Shown: positions 1-8,319 of the stretch, in pieces
How the letters are laid out: every line of letters starts with the position of its first letter
Numbering within the stretch: position 1 is the stretch's first letter
DNA from: a virus
Virus record (IMG/VR): IMGVR_UViG_3300028388_002747
Coordinates: 1-64,000 of that record
DNA: 64,000 bases
Strand: one strand, 5' to 3'
Notes under the pieces: model-generated
Database searches by the model: none
The model's input: only the letters and a program-made list of their open reading frames with translations
Told to the model about the DNA's origin: nothing
Program-made: the position numbers and the translations under genes

Positions 1-578
1 CACCATCCCGTATGGGTTTTGGTGCTTTTAAAAAGAGGTATCAAGATATTGGAACTTTATTAGTTGATTTTAATGAAAATTCTCTATCTTTGGAAGAAGT
101 TGATTCCACAATTAATCAGTGGGATGCTGACCTCTCAAAACTAAATCCTAAAATGTTTCTTTATGCAGATGCTTATGTCATAGCTGACAAAGGTAAATGC
201 AAAGACCGGGTAATCTGGATCAATAAAGATTTAGTAAAACATGGAAATATTCAGTTTTTACTAAATAATGAAGACTATAAACCTTCATTTGAATACCAGG
301 AAACTTTCAATACGATAACCGGTGGAGATATTTCCATTTATACAGATGGTACATTTACTCCTAAAGAAATAAAACTTCTATATGTACGCTATCCTAAAAA
401 AATTGATAAAGAAGGATATGTTGATTTCGATGGAAATTCTTCTATCAATCAGGATTGCGAGCTTGTAGATTATTTAGAAGATGAATTACTTGATTTAACA
501 ATTCAAAATTTAGCTGACTACACTGAAAATATGGCAGCAGCTCAAACAGCAAGAGTTAGATCAATGACAAATGAATAA
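1..578 (+). CDS. Head-tail connector/adaptor-like structural protein (5' end possibly cut)
   Basis: An ATG at 12 gives 188 aa, but the frame stays open to the left edge, so the true start may lie outside the window. The C-terminal third has the pattern YVRYPKKID, then a Gly/Asp turn, 'NQDCEL', an acidic helix and a final Ala/Gln-rich helix. From memory this fits small adaptor proteins encoded just after the major capsid gene in crAss-like and other Bacteroidota phages. It is followed after about 20 bases by the 371-aa structural gene. The role (joining portal or capsid to tail) is inferred from position and pattern. It has no catalytic motif, signal peptide or membrane segment. Confidence 0.55.
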   Translation, partial: PSRMGFGAFKKRYQDIGTLLVDFNENSLSLEEVDSTINQWDADLSKLNPKMFLYADAYVIADKGKCKDRVIWINKDLVKHGNIQFLLNNEDYKPSFEYQETFNTITGGDISIYTDGTFTPKEIKLLYVRYPKKIDKEGYVDFDGNSSINQDCELVDYLEDELLDLTIQNLADYTENMAAAQTARVRSMTNE

Positions 579-598
579 TTAATTTAAATTTTATAATC

Positions 599-1714
599 AT
601 GTCCGATTTTTCTATTACCACGTTATTCGTGGCTCCTGTAGGGCAGACTGCTCTCCCTAGCTCAGGATCGACACAAGACCTTACTGCTGGTCAGTTAGGC
701 GTATTTTTGAATGATTACAGTGTTGCCAATGCTGGTAACATTGCTGCTGCACCTTATTTTTATGTAGCTCAAGGACGCGAGAACACTTATTTACAAGGTT
801 CAAAACGTTCTGACAAAATAAAAGGTGGTGTTGGTGGTAACGTAATTGAATGGTACAAAGTTGCTGGTAACCCAGTTGCTGTAAACCAAATCACTGAAGT
901 AGATAATTTTGTCGTTAAACCTAACGAACAAATTACTCTTACTATTCGTGCTCACAGTTCTTATATTGATACATTGTATTTCAATGGATGGACTAAATCT
1001 GTAACTCTTCCTCGCGAGTGTTTAACTTGTGGTGGAGATCCATGTGTAAACGTAGACCCAGAAACTATTGTTGATGCTTTAATCGCGAAGTTTGCTGAAG
1101 GTGCTCCTTCTCCTGCTGCTGAAAATATTACTTGGGATACATTCTTCCGTTTTGAGAAGATTGGAACTGGTGCTTCTGCTAAGCTTGTAATTGAAGGGAA
1201 ACCTCTTACTGCTTACGGTGAGCCTTGTGATGTTGCTGCATTCCCACATGAATATGACAGAATGTGGTTTGAGGTTTTCGTATATGAAGGCCCAGATACA
1301 ACTGCTGATTTCTTTAACTCTGATGCTTGTGTATCAGTTGCTGATGTAGTAACTACTCAAGAATCTCAGTATCCTTCTGGAACTTCTGAAGAAATTAAAC
1401 AATTAGAGAAAAACTTCCATAGCTATCAAGCTGGATACTTAAAACATCTTCATAGAATGACTGGTTACAACCAGAATTTCGAGAGCCAAGTATCTGATGG
1501 TACTAACTATAGTACATTCTATATCCGTTTTGCTGATTTAGATTCTAAATCTCAAGTATTTAGTGATTATGTTCCTATGGCTAGTATGGTTATTATAGCT
1601 GTAGAATCTGGAGGTGCTCTTGAAACTGCATTAGAAGCTGTGTTAGAAGCAGATCTTGGTGCTGTTGCCGCTGATAATACATTAGTAACTACAACTAGTA
1701 CTACTACTGTGTAA
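599..1714 (+). CDS. Abundant virion structural protein with poly-Thr C-terminus
   Basis: This 371-aa protein is a good candidate for a major virion component. It uses more C-ending and CGT/CGC codons than its neighbours and is followed directly by a strong terminator, both typical of a highly expressed gene. The N-terminal half is Gly/Ala/Val-rich with a stretch (YFYVAQGRENTY) that recalls tube-like or auxiliary capsid proteins, but I cannot assign a family. A CLTCGG motif sits near residue 145. The protein ends in a short Thr tract closing with Val (TTTSTTTV), the same ending as two other proteins in this window. The start is preceded by TAATC with no Shine-Dalgarno, as is usual here. It could be an auxiliary capsid, head-fibre or tube-like protein. 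Confidence 0.6.
   Translation: MSDFSITTLFVAPVGQTALPSSGSTQDLTAGQLGVFLNDYSVANAGNIAAAPYFYVAQGRENTYLQGSKRSDKIKGGVGGNVIEWYKVAGNPVAVNQITEVDNFVVKPNEQITLTIRAHSSYIDTLYFNGWTKSVTLPRECLTCGGDPCVNVDPETIVDALIAKFAEGAPSPAAENITWDTFFRFEKIGTGASAKLVIEGKPLTAYGEPCDVAAFPHEYDRMWFEVFVYEGPDTTADFFNSDACVSVADVVTTQESQYPSGTSEEIKQLEKNFHSYQAGYLKHLHRMTGYNQNFESQVSDGTNYSTFYIRFADLDSKSQVFSDYVPMASMVIIAVESGGALETALEAVLEADLGAVAADNTLVTTTSTTTV
1688..1711 (+). repeat. Thr-codon tract ending in Val and stop
   Basis: Seven codons, mainly ACT with one Ser, then GTG and TAA: the end of the 371-aa structural protein. Confidence 0.8.
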
Positions 1715-1742
1715 TACTACTAGGATTAAACAAACAATAACC

Positions 1743-1789
1743 TAAGCCAGAGGTGATGAGAGGAATCTCTTTCCTCTGGCTTATTTTTT
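1743..1789 (+). terminator. Strong rho-independent terminator
   Basis: An 11-bp perfect stem (1743-1753 with 1773-1783) is topped by a second 4-bp GAGA/TCTC stem with a GGAA loop and followed by six T (1784-1789). It closes the 371-aa structural gene and rules out the in-frame start at 1753 for the next gene. Confidence 0.85.
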
Positions 1790-1800
1790 ATAGACATATC

Positions 1801-2355
1801 ATGGCTTTCATATTAGATTTTTTAATAACTCCAACATATAGCACTAAAACTATAGGTATCACTGATACTTCAACTTATCCAAATGATCCCCCAGAAGTTA
1901 CAGGTGCTTCATTGGAAGTTAGTATTCCAGGATTTGATACTGTTATTGTTCCATTTGTTCCAACAGAACTTAACCTACTTAATTCTACAATCCTGGGAAT
2001 TACAACAGAAGGTGAAGACCCATTACCAGATGGTATATATGTATTTAGATACTCTGTAGATCCTTCTACAATTAATTTTGTAGAAAAAACTATAATGAGA
2101 GTGGATCAATTACAAGAAAAATTTGATGCTGCTTTTATGAAGTTAGATATGATGGATGCTAATTCTAAGTTAAAGAAACAACAGAAAGTTAGTCTGGACA
2201 CTATCTATTACTTCATCCAAGGAGCAATTGCTGCTGCTAATAACTGTGCAACAGATACTGCTGTAAGGTTGTATAAAAAAGCAGATAAATTATTGTATGA
2301 TTTCACTGAAAGAGGAGAATGTTGTGGAGTAACATTTCCTAATAACTTTTATTAA
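1801..2355 (+). CDS. Conserved phage structural protein of unknown role
   Basis: I place the start at ATG 1801 (184 aa), because the longer frame from 1753 would begin inside the terminator hairpin. The N-terminal half looks like a beta-sandwich with many Thr/Pro/Val residues and the motif LPDGIYVFRYSV. The C-terminal half is helical, with a Lys-rich segment near residue 120 and Cys residues at the end (GECCG). Proteins of this build sit next to Cys-rich small genes in Bacteroidota phages, and that is also the case here: the 32-aa zinc-ribbon-like gene and the Cys-rich 218-aa gene follow. It is likely a virion or assembly protein. Enzymatic motifs are absent. Confidence 0.55.
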   Translation: MAFILDFLITPTYSTKTIGITDTSTYPNDPPEVTGASLEVSIPGFDTVIVPFVPTELNLLNSTILGITTEGEDPLPDGIYVFRYSVDPSTINFVEKTIMRVDQLQEKFDAAFMKLDMMDANSKLKKQQKVSLDTIYYFIQGAIAAANNCATDTAVRLYKKADKLLYDFTERGECCGVTFPNNFY

Positions 2356-2366
2356 TAAAAATAATT

Positions 2367-2465
2367 ATGGCAACTTGTAAGAACTGTGGTACAAAAGTAG
2401 GGTGTAGCTGTAAACTTAAAAATGGTTTATGTTCCTACTGTGCTAATAAAGAAAAAGAACAATAA
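2367..2465 (+). CDS. 32-aa six-cysteine zinc-ribbon-like microprotein
   Basis: ATG at 2367 follows the upstream stop by 11 bases, and the TAA at 2463 lies 2 bases before the ATG of the next gene, so it fits tightly into the operon. The peptide has Cys at positions 4, 7, 13, 15, 22 and 25 (CxxC, CxC, CxxC), a spacing suited to one or two zinc sites or to disulfides, with a charged tail (KEKEQ). It is too short for standard gene finders. I recall similar tiny CxNCG-type proteins beside structural genes of Bacteroidota phages, but no function is known to me. The conserved position suggests a structural or assembly cofactor role. Confidence 0.65.
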   Translation: MATCKNCGTKVGCSCKLKNGLCSYCANKEKEQ

Positions 2466-2467
2466 TC

Positions 2468-3124
2468 ATGTTAAGTGTAAAATTAACAAGCTGTAGAGAT
2501 TGTGCTCAGATATGTAAACTTATTGATAGCATTAATTGTCAATTGGCAAAAATGGCTAATAATTTGTATCTTAACATCGCGTATATGTTAGACAAACCTG
2601 TAGAAGCATGTACAATGTCTACATTATTACATTATAAAAGAATACTAACGTATAAAAGCTGTAATGCAGATTGGGCTTCAGATTATAGTGTAACAGATAT
2701 TGCTAGTAGAGTGAATGCTTTAACAGTGGGATGTAAGTGTTGTGATGAACAAAGTAGTGGAGAGTTAACAACCACTACTACTACTACTACAGCTGCACCA
2801 ACAACTACAACAACTACTACAGCTTTAACTTTAACAGCCTTTTTAGGTACAGCAACTACTGCTTCTAATTGTGTTTGGCCAAACTTTTTTGAAGAAGCAA
2901 CAACAACATATTACCATGATGGTTTAAATCCAACACCAGCTGTAGGAGATACTGTTTATGTAGATTCTGAAGGAACCATTCCTTTAGTAACAAGTGAATT
3001 ACCTGGATCTCCATTAGCAGAGGGAATACCACAAGCTCAAGGGCCTTATGTAGGTACTGTGGAAAGTGGTTCATTTGGTACAGACCTTGAAGGAGTAGTA
3101 CAAGTACCAGGTGACTGTAGATAA
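2468..3124 (+). CDS. Cys-rich protein with poly-Thr linker and C-terminal surface module
   Basis: 218 aa in three parts. Residues 1-95 are helical and cysteine-rich (CRDC, CK, NCQ, SCN, CKCC) and probably anchor the protein in the virion. Residues about 101-118 are a mucin-like linker of Thr runs around AAP. The rest, beginning at the Cys encoded at 2870, is a small all-beta module with 'PAVGDTVYVDSEGT' and a final Cys. The same module type recurs in four other places in this window. The gene starts 2 bases after the microprotein stop. It is probably a decoration or adsorption protein exposed on the particle; the receptor, if any, is unknown. Confidence 0.6.
   Translation: MLSVKLTSCRDCAQICKLIDSINCQLAKMANNLYLNIAYMLDKPVEACTMSTLLHYKRILTYKSCNADWASDYSVTDIASRVNALTVGCKCCDEQSSGELTTTTTTTTAAPTTTTTTTALTLTAFLGTATTASNCVWPNFFEEATTTYYHDGLNPTPAVGDTVYVDSEGTIPLVTSELPGSPLAEGIPQAQGPYVGTVESGSFGTDLEGVVQVPGDCR
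2768..2821 (+). repeat. Poly-Thr (ACN) tract with AAP break
   Basis: Eight Thr codons, Ala-Ala-Pro, seven Thr codons. It is the linker between the Cys-rich domain and the Cys module. Confidence 0.9.
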
Positions 3125-3152
3125 TAATAATAATAAAATAAATTAAAATAAA

Positions 3153-4310
3153 ATGAGTCAACAACCTTGTTCAAATTGCTACTCTAATTGTGTAGAAATC
3201 ACTTCAGATAAATGTGTAAAATACACAGGAGTAGATATAGAAGTGCTAGGCATACAAAATGGTGATAGTATTAATTATGTCACCTCTGCTATAGCTGGGT
3301 TCTTAACTTCTGTACTGGATGGATCTGGTATTAAATATGAACTTGAGCCCGAAAATTTATGTACAATAATCTCAGATAGTTTTGTAGACTGTACAGATAT
3401 AACACAAAAAGATATTTCAAACGCTCTAGCAGCAGCTATTTGTGCTATTGATACAAGGGTTACGGCTCTTGAAAACTACAATACTGCTTTAGATGCAGAT
3501 TATACAATTCCATGTGCAGAAATTGCTGTCACTGGAAATGAAGGAACCCGTGCTGTATTACAAGCAGTAGTTAATCAACTTTGTACTGTTACAACTGATT
3601 TAGATGCATTAGAGTTAAATGTAGCTACAAACTATGTTTTAATAGCTGATATTGATCAATACATTGAAAACTATATTACTAATAACTCAGGAGGTGCTAC
3701 AGCACAAAGAGATAAAATGGTTCCATTTACAGTGGTAGAATACTATGGCCCTCTTACAGTGTTTGATGCTTCTGGTGCTGGATTAGATGATGTAGATGGT
3801 GTAGATTGGTCACAAATTTATTTATGTAATGGCGATAATGGTACTCCAGATAAAAGAGGTAGAATTGCTGTAGGTACTACATCCGGAATGGGTGGTGGTG
3901 CTTTCCCTTCAGCTACAGATCCTTTGATTAGTGGTAACCCTACATATAACTTGTATACTACTACAGGAACAAACACTGTAACACTACAGACATCACAAAT
4001 TCCTGCTCACTCTCATAATATTACTATAGACCCTGCTGGGGAACACTCACATTTCTGTTTTGCAGATGTTAGTGATAATGAAACTATTAGTTCTACATTA
4101 GCTACAGCTCGTAGATTTAGAGATGGAGATTTTTCAGAAAATTATTCTTTAAGAGCTACAACAGGAAATGTACAAGATGTTGGCCCAACTAATACTGAAG
4201 CTGATCATACGCATAACGCTACTGCTACTAGTTCAGGAGGTGGTGGAAGTCATAATAATATTCCTCCTGTTTTAGCTTGTCACTATATAATGTATATACC
4301 AACAGTATAA
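3153..4310 (+). CDS. Collar-type tail fibre / receptor-binding protein
   Basis: 385 aa. The first 55 residues carry CSNC and the 'CVKYTG' core shared with three other proteins here, so they likely form a common virion-attachment domain. Residues about 60-180 are helical or trimeric-looking. From about residue 215 a tail-collar domain appears: 'LCNGDNGTPDKRGR', then Gly-rich text and repeated HxH pairs (HSHN, HSHF, HTHN) before a C-terminal 'NNIPPVLACHYIMY'. In T4 gp12-like tips such HxH pairs bind a metal ion that locks the trimer, so this is probably a receptor-binding fibre. Its TAA overlaps the ATG of the next gene (TAATG), which suggests coupled translation. Confidence 0.75.
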   Translation: MSQQPCSNCYSNCVEITSDKCVKYTGVDIEVLGIQNGDSINYVTSAIAGFLTSVLDGSGIKYELEPENLCTIISDSFVDCTDITQKDISNALAAAICAIDTRVTALENYNTALDADYTIPCAEIAVTGNEGTRAVLQAVVNQLCTVTTDLDALELNVATNYVLIADIDQYIENYITNNSGGATAQRDKMVPFTVVEYYGPLTVFDASGAGLDDVDGVDWSQIYLCNGDNGTPDKRGRIAVGTTSGMGGGAFPSATDPLISGNPTYNLYTTTGTNTVTLQTSQIPAHSHNITIDPAGEHSHFCFADVSDNETISSTLATARRFRDGDFSENYSLRATTGNVQDVGPTNTEADHTHNATATSSGGGGSHNNIPPVLACHYIMYIPTV

Positions 4311-4558
4311 TGGGAATGTTTTTAGAATCACCGGGATGTGGAGAATCAACTACAAATGGATTATGTGCTTGTGGTAAAACGGTAAAAATACCTTTACAAT
4401 CAGGTAAAAATATCTATTATAATGGGCCAAATTTATCTGGGTCTGGTAGTAATACTTGTGATACACTAAATGAAGTGTTAGCAAAACAAGATGCAATGAT
4501 ATTACAGTTAAAACAACAAGTATATCAATTGCAACAAACATTAAAATTAATACAATAA
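4310..4558 (+). CDS. Small Cys-rich coiled-coil fibre-associated protein
   Basis: I choose ATG 4310, which overlaps the preceding TAA (TAATG), over the longer frame from 4277 that would run back into the fibre gene. The 82-aa product has Cys residues near the N-terminus (CGES, CACGK), an 'IYYNGPNLSG' stretch matching the xVxYxG core of neighbouring fibres, and a C-terminal coiled coil rich in Gln/Leu (DAMILQLKQQVYQLQQ). It looks like the attachment domain of a fibre plus a trimerising helix without a tip, so it may be a connector, a chaperone or a minimal fibre relic. Confidence 0.6.
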   Translation: MGMFLESPGCGESTTNGLCACGKTVKIPLQSGKNIYYNGPNLSGSGSNTCDTLNEVLAKQDAMILQLKQQVYQLQQTLKLIQ

Positions 4559-4559
4559 C

Positions 4560-5885
4560 ATGTATGCATATATTACCATATCAAATGTAGGAGCTGATGC
4601 TGGGCCTTTTGATTTATATTCAGATGTTGATGGTTATACATCCGCTTTTGAAACAAACATACCAAAAGCGTTATTAGAAGCAGGATATGCTACAAGCTTA
4701 GTACCTGCTGGAACTACAATTATAAAAATTCAGAGTGTAAATAGTGAATGTAATAATTTTGTAAATGTAGGTGTACTTCCTCTTGAATACTACTTTACTC
4801 CTAATGATGGTTCAAGTTATGTTTTGGACTTTGTAAACTCTGGTACTTATGGTTATGCTTATGGATATTTTAATGGATATTATAATGGTAGCTCATTAGT
4901 CCCAGGGAACCATGTTGTAAAATTAAATTCTGATAGAAGTGTAGATACAAGTTTTGATATTGATGAAGGCCCTGAGTTTCACACTGTATTCCTTGGAGCA
5001 TCTATAACAGAACTACCTGATTTGTCAATTATATTTGGTGGTTTCTATCTTACTTTTAATGGTGAAACTGTTAATAGAATATTGAAACTTTTACCTGATG
5101 GATCAAGAGATCCTAATTTTGACTCAGGCACAGGATTTAACAACTTTGTAACGAACGTACAAGTAGATACTTCAGGAAGATTTTATGTATTAGGTTTATT
5201 TAATGCTTATGATGGTTCATCTGTTCCAAGAGGTATGGTTCGTTTATTTGCTGATGGTTCATTAGATACAACATATAATAGTGGTGGTGTTGGTTTTAAT
5301 AACACTTCTATTTTTGGGATAGTTAATCCAGATAATTCTATTATTGTATCAGGGTATTTTACTATTTATAATGGTAGTGGTGTTAGTACAGGAATTGTAA
5401 AATTAGATGAAAATGGAGCAGTTTCTCCTGATTTTAATGGTGGAACTGGTTTTAATGTTGTTAATGGACAGCCTGTATCAATCACACAGATAACCGGAGA
5501 GAGCTCTTTTTACGCTGCTGGATACTTTACTCAATACAATGGAAATCCTTACCCATACATTGTTAAATTAACTCAAACAGGGGCTGTAGATCCTTCTTTA
5601 GATGCTGTAGGTACAGGTTTTGATGCTCCTGTATTCATAATTAAAAATATTTGGGGAGACAAATTATGGTGTTATGGTAGTTTTACATCTTATAATGGTG
5701 TACCTTCCCCTAATTATATTGTATTAAATTCTGATGGGTCAGTTTTCTGGGCTGCACCAGAATCTTATTATAATGTATATGTTATCGGTAATGATTTATT
5801 TGGTATGGATTTTACAACAAATCTCAATGAATTAAGGTTTACATTTGATCCAACATACACAACCACAACAACAACAACAGTATAA
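4560..5885 (+). CDS. Delta-60-repeat beta-propeller surface protein ending in a poly-Thr tag
   Basis: 441 aa. Residues 1-68 form the 'GPF' domain (VGADAGPFDLYSD, then a Cys-Asn end), also found at the start of the next gene and of the gene at 15759. Residues about 75-425 hold several repeats of the form 'GxFxxYNG...xLxxDGSxDxxFN...GF', matching the delta-60 repeat of Bacteroidota secreted and adhesin-like proteins, which fold as propeller blades. The last eight residues are seven Thr and Val. It probably displays a propeller on the virion for glycan or surface binding. The stop overlaps the next ATG (TAATG). Confidence 0.65.
   Translation: MYAYITISNVGADAGPFDLYSDVDGYTSAFETNIPKALLEAGYATSLVPAGTTIIKIQSVNSECNNFVNVGVLPLEYYFTPNDGSSYVLDFVNSGTYGYAYGYFNGYYNGSSLVPGNHVVKLNSDRSVDTSFDIDEGPEFHTVFLGASITELPDLSIIFGGFYLTFNGETVNRILKLLPDGSRDPNFDSGTGFNNFVTNVQVDTSGRFYVLGLFNAYDGSSVPRGMVRLFADGSLDTTYNSGGVGFNNTSIFGIVNPDNSIIVSGYFTIYNGSGVSTGIVKLDENGAVSPDFNGGTGFNVVNGQPVSITQITGESSFYAAGYFTQYNGNPYPYIVKLTQTGAVDPSLDAVGTGFDAPVFIIKNIWGDKLWCYGSFTSYNGVPSPNYIVLNSDGSVFWAAPESYYNVYVIGNDLFGMDFTTNLNELRFTFDPTYTTTTTTTV
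5859..5882 (+). repeat. Poly-Thr tract before Val-stop
   Basis: Seven ACA/ACC codons and GTA before TAA, ending the delta-60 protein. Confidence 0.85.
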
Positions 5886-6964
5886 TGGCAGATATAATTA
5901 TAACATTAACGACTGTAGGTGCTGATCAAGGCCCATTATTTGATCTCTACTCAGATGTAGATGGTTATTCTAGTGCTTTTGAAGTAGGAGTAGCTCAAGC
6001 TGCTTTAGAAAGTGGTTACACTACAGCTCTAGCTCCAGATGGCACATCTATTGTAAGAGTCTGTGGTCAAGGTGTTAAATGCTCTAATTGTGTAGATATT
6101 CCAATTATATATACAACTACAACTACTACAACTCTCACTCCTGTAGGATGTGAAGAAACAGCAAATTCTGGAGGTGTAGGTGTGACAGAATACTTCATCC
6201 AGCTTGAAACTGATGGAGGAGAATTAGTATTAGACTTTGATGCTTATGGTGTTCCGGATAAATTAGAAATCCTTCACAATGGAATTAAAGTAGCTACATC
6301 AGGTATGACAGTAGCTAACTCAGGCCCATTCGATGATATTTATGGAGATCCAACAGTACCAACACAACCACAAACATTAACAGTTGATCAATTTATAGGT
6401 ACACAAAAAGCTGTACCACCAACTAGAGAAGCAGAAATATTTGCTGATTTAGGAAAAACTTTTATATCTAATGGACAACAACTAATTTGGTTTAGCTACA
6501 CAGCTACAGATTATTTAGATGATCCATTTGCTATTGTAAGAATTACAGGCCCAAGCGGTACAGCTTGGCAGTTAACTAGATTGTGTGATGAAAACACAAC
6601 TACAACAACTACAACTAGCACTAGTAGTACAACTACTACTACCACTACGGCAGCCCCTACTACTACAACTACTACAACATTATCTGGATTAATAGCTTCA
6701 ACTATTAATGATCATCCTAACACTAATTTAATTCAAGGGTGTGATATTTTAACAGCAAATGTTAATGTTAATGTATGGGTTGATACTCAATCTGGAAATA
6801 ACATTCCAAGTATAGGTGATGTGATTTATCAAAATCCTTCAGGAACAGCTGTATATCCTGGAAATGGAGACTATTATAAATTTGAACTTGGTGGTGGAAG
6901 TTATTATGGTGCTAGGGTTAGTGCTGCAGGTGTGATATTAGCACCAATATCTATTTGTGCATAA
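5885..6964 (+). CDS. Modular decoration protein: GPF domain, poly-Thr linkers, beta domain, Cys module
   Basis: 359 aa built entirely of recurring parts. Residues 1-76 are the GPF domain (VGADQGPLFDLYSDVDGY). A first Thr tract follows, then a beta-rich domain at about residues 84-236 with an acidic 'LDFDAYGVPDKLEILHNG' motif that resembles a lectin-like or jelly-roll sandwich. A 28-codon Thr/Ser tract with one AAP break comes next. A C-terminal module (from 6740) starts at a Cys, has 'PSIGDVIY' and ends 'ISICA'. It is probably exposed on the virion surface; the ligand is unknown. A terminator follows 45 bases downstream and closes the left structural operon. Confidence 0.6.
   Translation: MADIIITLTTVGADQGPLFDLYSDVDGYSSAFEVGVAQAALESGYTTALAPDGTSIVRVCGQGVKCSNCVDIPIIYTTTTTTTLTPVGCEETANSGGVGVTEYFIQLETDGGELVLDFDAYGVPDKLEILHNGIKVATSGMTVANSGPFDDIYGDPTVPTQPQTLTVDQFIGTQKAVPPTREAEIFADLGKTFISNGQQLIWFSYTATDYLDDPFAIVRITGPSGTAWQLTRLCDENTTTTTTTSTSSTTTTTTTAAPTTTTTTTLSGLIASTINDHPNTNLIQGCDILTANVNVNVWVDTQSGNNIPSIGDVIYQNPSGTAVYPGNGDYYKFELGGGSYYGARVSAAGVILAPISICA
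6113..6133 (+). repeat. Poly-Thr tract
   Basis: Seven Thr codons between the GPF domain and the beta domain. Confidence 0.85.
6596..6679 (+). repeat. Long Thr/Ser/AAP tract (28 codons)
   Basis: The longest tract in the window, with one Ala-Ala-Pro break as at 2768. It precedes the Cys module at 6740. Confidence 0.9.
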
Positions 6965-7008
6965 TAATATACATAGTCATGTTTTTTGATTGGTTTTAGT
7001 GTGACTAT

Positions 7009-7041
7009 AGCTCCCTGGAGCAAATTGTTTCAGGGAGTTTT
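7009..7041 (+). terminator. Rho-independent terminator
   Basis: The stem CTCCCTG (7011-7017) pairs with CAGGGAG (7031-7037), extendable by two pairs at the base, and is followed by four T. It separates the left decoration genes from the metallophosphoesterase operon. Confidence 0.7.
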
Positions 7042-7061
7042 AATAAAATAAGTTAAAAACA

Positions 7062-7076
7062 ATTTGTTATCTTTAC
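7062..7076 (+). promoter_or_regulatory. Bacteroidota-type promoter -7 box
   Basis: The sequence ATTTGTTATCTTTAC contains TATCTTTA at 7068-7075, close to the Bacteroidota -7 consensus TAnnTTTG. It lies just after a terminator and about 33 bases before the ATG at 7109, so it probably starts transcription of the metallophosphoesterase and tail genes. I see no clear -33 TTG at the standard distance. Confidence 0.45.
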
Positions 7077-7108
7077 GGTAACACAGTTCATTTAAAATTT
7101 GAAATGTT

Positions 7109-8317
7109 ATGGAACAACCTGAAAGTAATTTCGAGGACTTGGCAGAGTTATCGAGATTATTAAAGCGAAAGAGGAGCAGGGAGTTTTATGCAAAAAAATT
7201 AGGAGTGAGTGTTGAAACGATAGATCGGTATAAAAAGGAACTAAAAAAATACAGATCAAGCGAGAATACAAAGAAAGAAGATTTATTATTAGGTACTTTA
7301 GAAAGTATTAGAACTATTTCATTTGAACCAAAAAACCATAAAGAATTAGCAATAATTCATAATGTGGATTTAAAGGTTTTTCAGATCACAAATTATTGGT
7401 CTAAACAAAAACCAAATGGAAAGTTTACTTCTTCAATATTCTGCAAGCGTAAAACGCCACAAGATTATTCACTAGAAGATTTTTCAAAGTTCCTGAAAAA
7501 TTACAAATCTAACTACATACCGAGAACCTCAATAGAGCGATCAGTTACGAAAGATACTGTTGATGTAGAATTAAGTGTAAGTGATTTGCACTTGGCTAAA
7601 AAGTATGTTGATGAAAAGAATTTAAATGTACAAAAAAGAGCTCAAAAGTTTTACAACATTGTAGAAAAGTTAGTGTTAAGAACAGCTAATTTTTATAATA
7701 TAGATGAAATTGTATTTCCTATTTCAAACGATTTTTTCCACACTGACACATATTGGAATACCTCAACAAAAGGTACACCACAAGATGTGATTGCAGAGTA
7801 TGATGAAGAATATGAAGTAGGATTTGATTTATTAGTAAGATGTATTACGTTATTGACAAGTGTTTGCAATAAGCTCACTGTTGTATTAGTTCCAGGGAAT
7901 CATGATAGGACAAAAGGATTCTACTTGGCCCATGCACTAGATGTGTATTTTAAAGGAGAGACCCATGTTTCTTTTCTCAGGAATAAAAACAACGATAAGG
8001 CTGTAGTGTTAGGTAAGACATTTATTGGTTACCATCATGGGAACTGTAAGATTGATCAACTACCATTATTATTTGCTACTAATAATGAAACAAGTAAGCA
8101 ATTTGGAAATGCTACTTATAGAGAAGTCCATACAGGTGATAAACATCATTATATGGCAAAAGAGGTGAAAGGTGTTAGAATACAACAAATGCCTAGTATG
8201 TCAGGAAATGACAGATGGCACAAAGATAATTTATATGTCAATAATGTAAGAGCAGCATTGTTATTGATGTATGACAAGAAAAAAGGAAAAATTGGGGAGC
8301 TAGAAGAAAGACTATAA
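7109..8317 (+). CDS. Calcineurin-like metallophosphoesterase with N-terminal helix-turn-helix
   Basis: 402 aa. Residues about 18-45 form a helix-turn-helix-like segment (YAKKLGVSVETIDRYK). The rest carries the metallophosphoesterase signature in order: SDLH (D159, H161), ND at 207-208 in place of the usual GD, GNHD (N264, H265, D266), HH at 309-310, and H341 plus GDKHH (H346, H347) in place of the usual GHxH. These residues coordinate two metal ions, so phosphodiesterase or nuclease activity is likely. It leads the tail-connector operon behind its own promoter-like box. Substrate unknown: DNA processing during packaging, or a signalling nucleotide from host defence, are both possible. Confidence 0.8.
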   Translation: MEQPESNFEDLAELSRLLKRKRSREFYAKKLGVSVETIDRYKKELKKYRSSENTKKEDLLLGTLESIRTISFEPKNHKELAIIHNVDLKVFQITNYWSKQKPNGKFTSSIFCKRKTPQDYSLEDFSKFLKNYKSNYIPRTSIERSVTKDTVDVELSVSDLHLAKKYVDEKNLNVQKRAQKFYNIVEKLVLRTANFYNIDEIVFPISNDFFHTDTYWNTSTKGTPQDVIAEYDEEYEVGFDLLVRCITLLTSVCNKLTVVLVPGNHDRTKGFYLAHALDVYFKGETHVSFLRNKNNDKAVVLGKTFIGYHHGNCKIDQLPLLFATNNETSKQFGNATYREVHTGDKHHYMAKEVKGVRIQQMPSMSGNDRWHKDNLYVNNVRAALLLMYDKKKGKIGELEERL

Positions 8318-8319
8318 TT

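Noticed and set aside
1753-1800. Longer N-terminus for the gene ending at 2355
   Set aside because: The added residues are encoded by the terminator hairpin; ATG 1801 gives a normal start.
4277-4309. Upstream start for the small coiled-coil gene
   Set aside because: ATG 4310 overlaps the preceding stop (TAATG) as in other gene pairs here, and the upstream residues only read through the fibre gene in another frame.
6596-6679. Possible CRISPR or non-coding repeat array
   Set aside because: The repeats are Thr codons in frame inside genes, without spacers or conserved direct repeats.
6980-7000. Six-codon ORF before the terminator
   Set aside because: Too short and without any supporting context.
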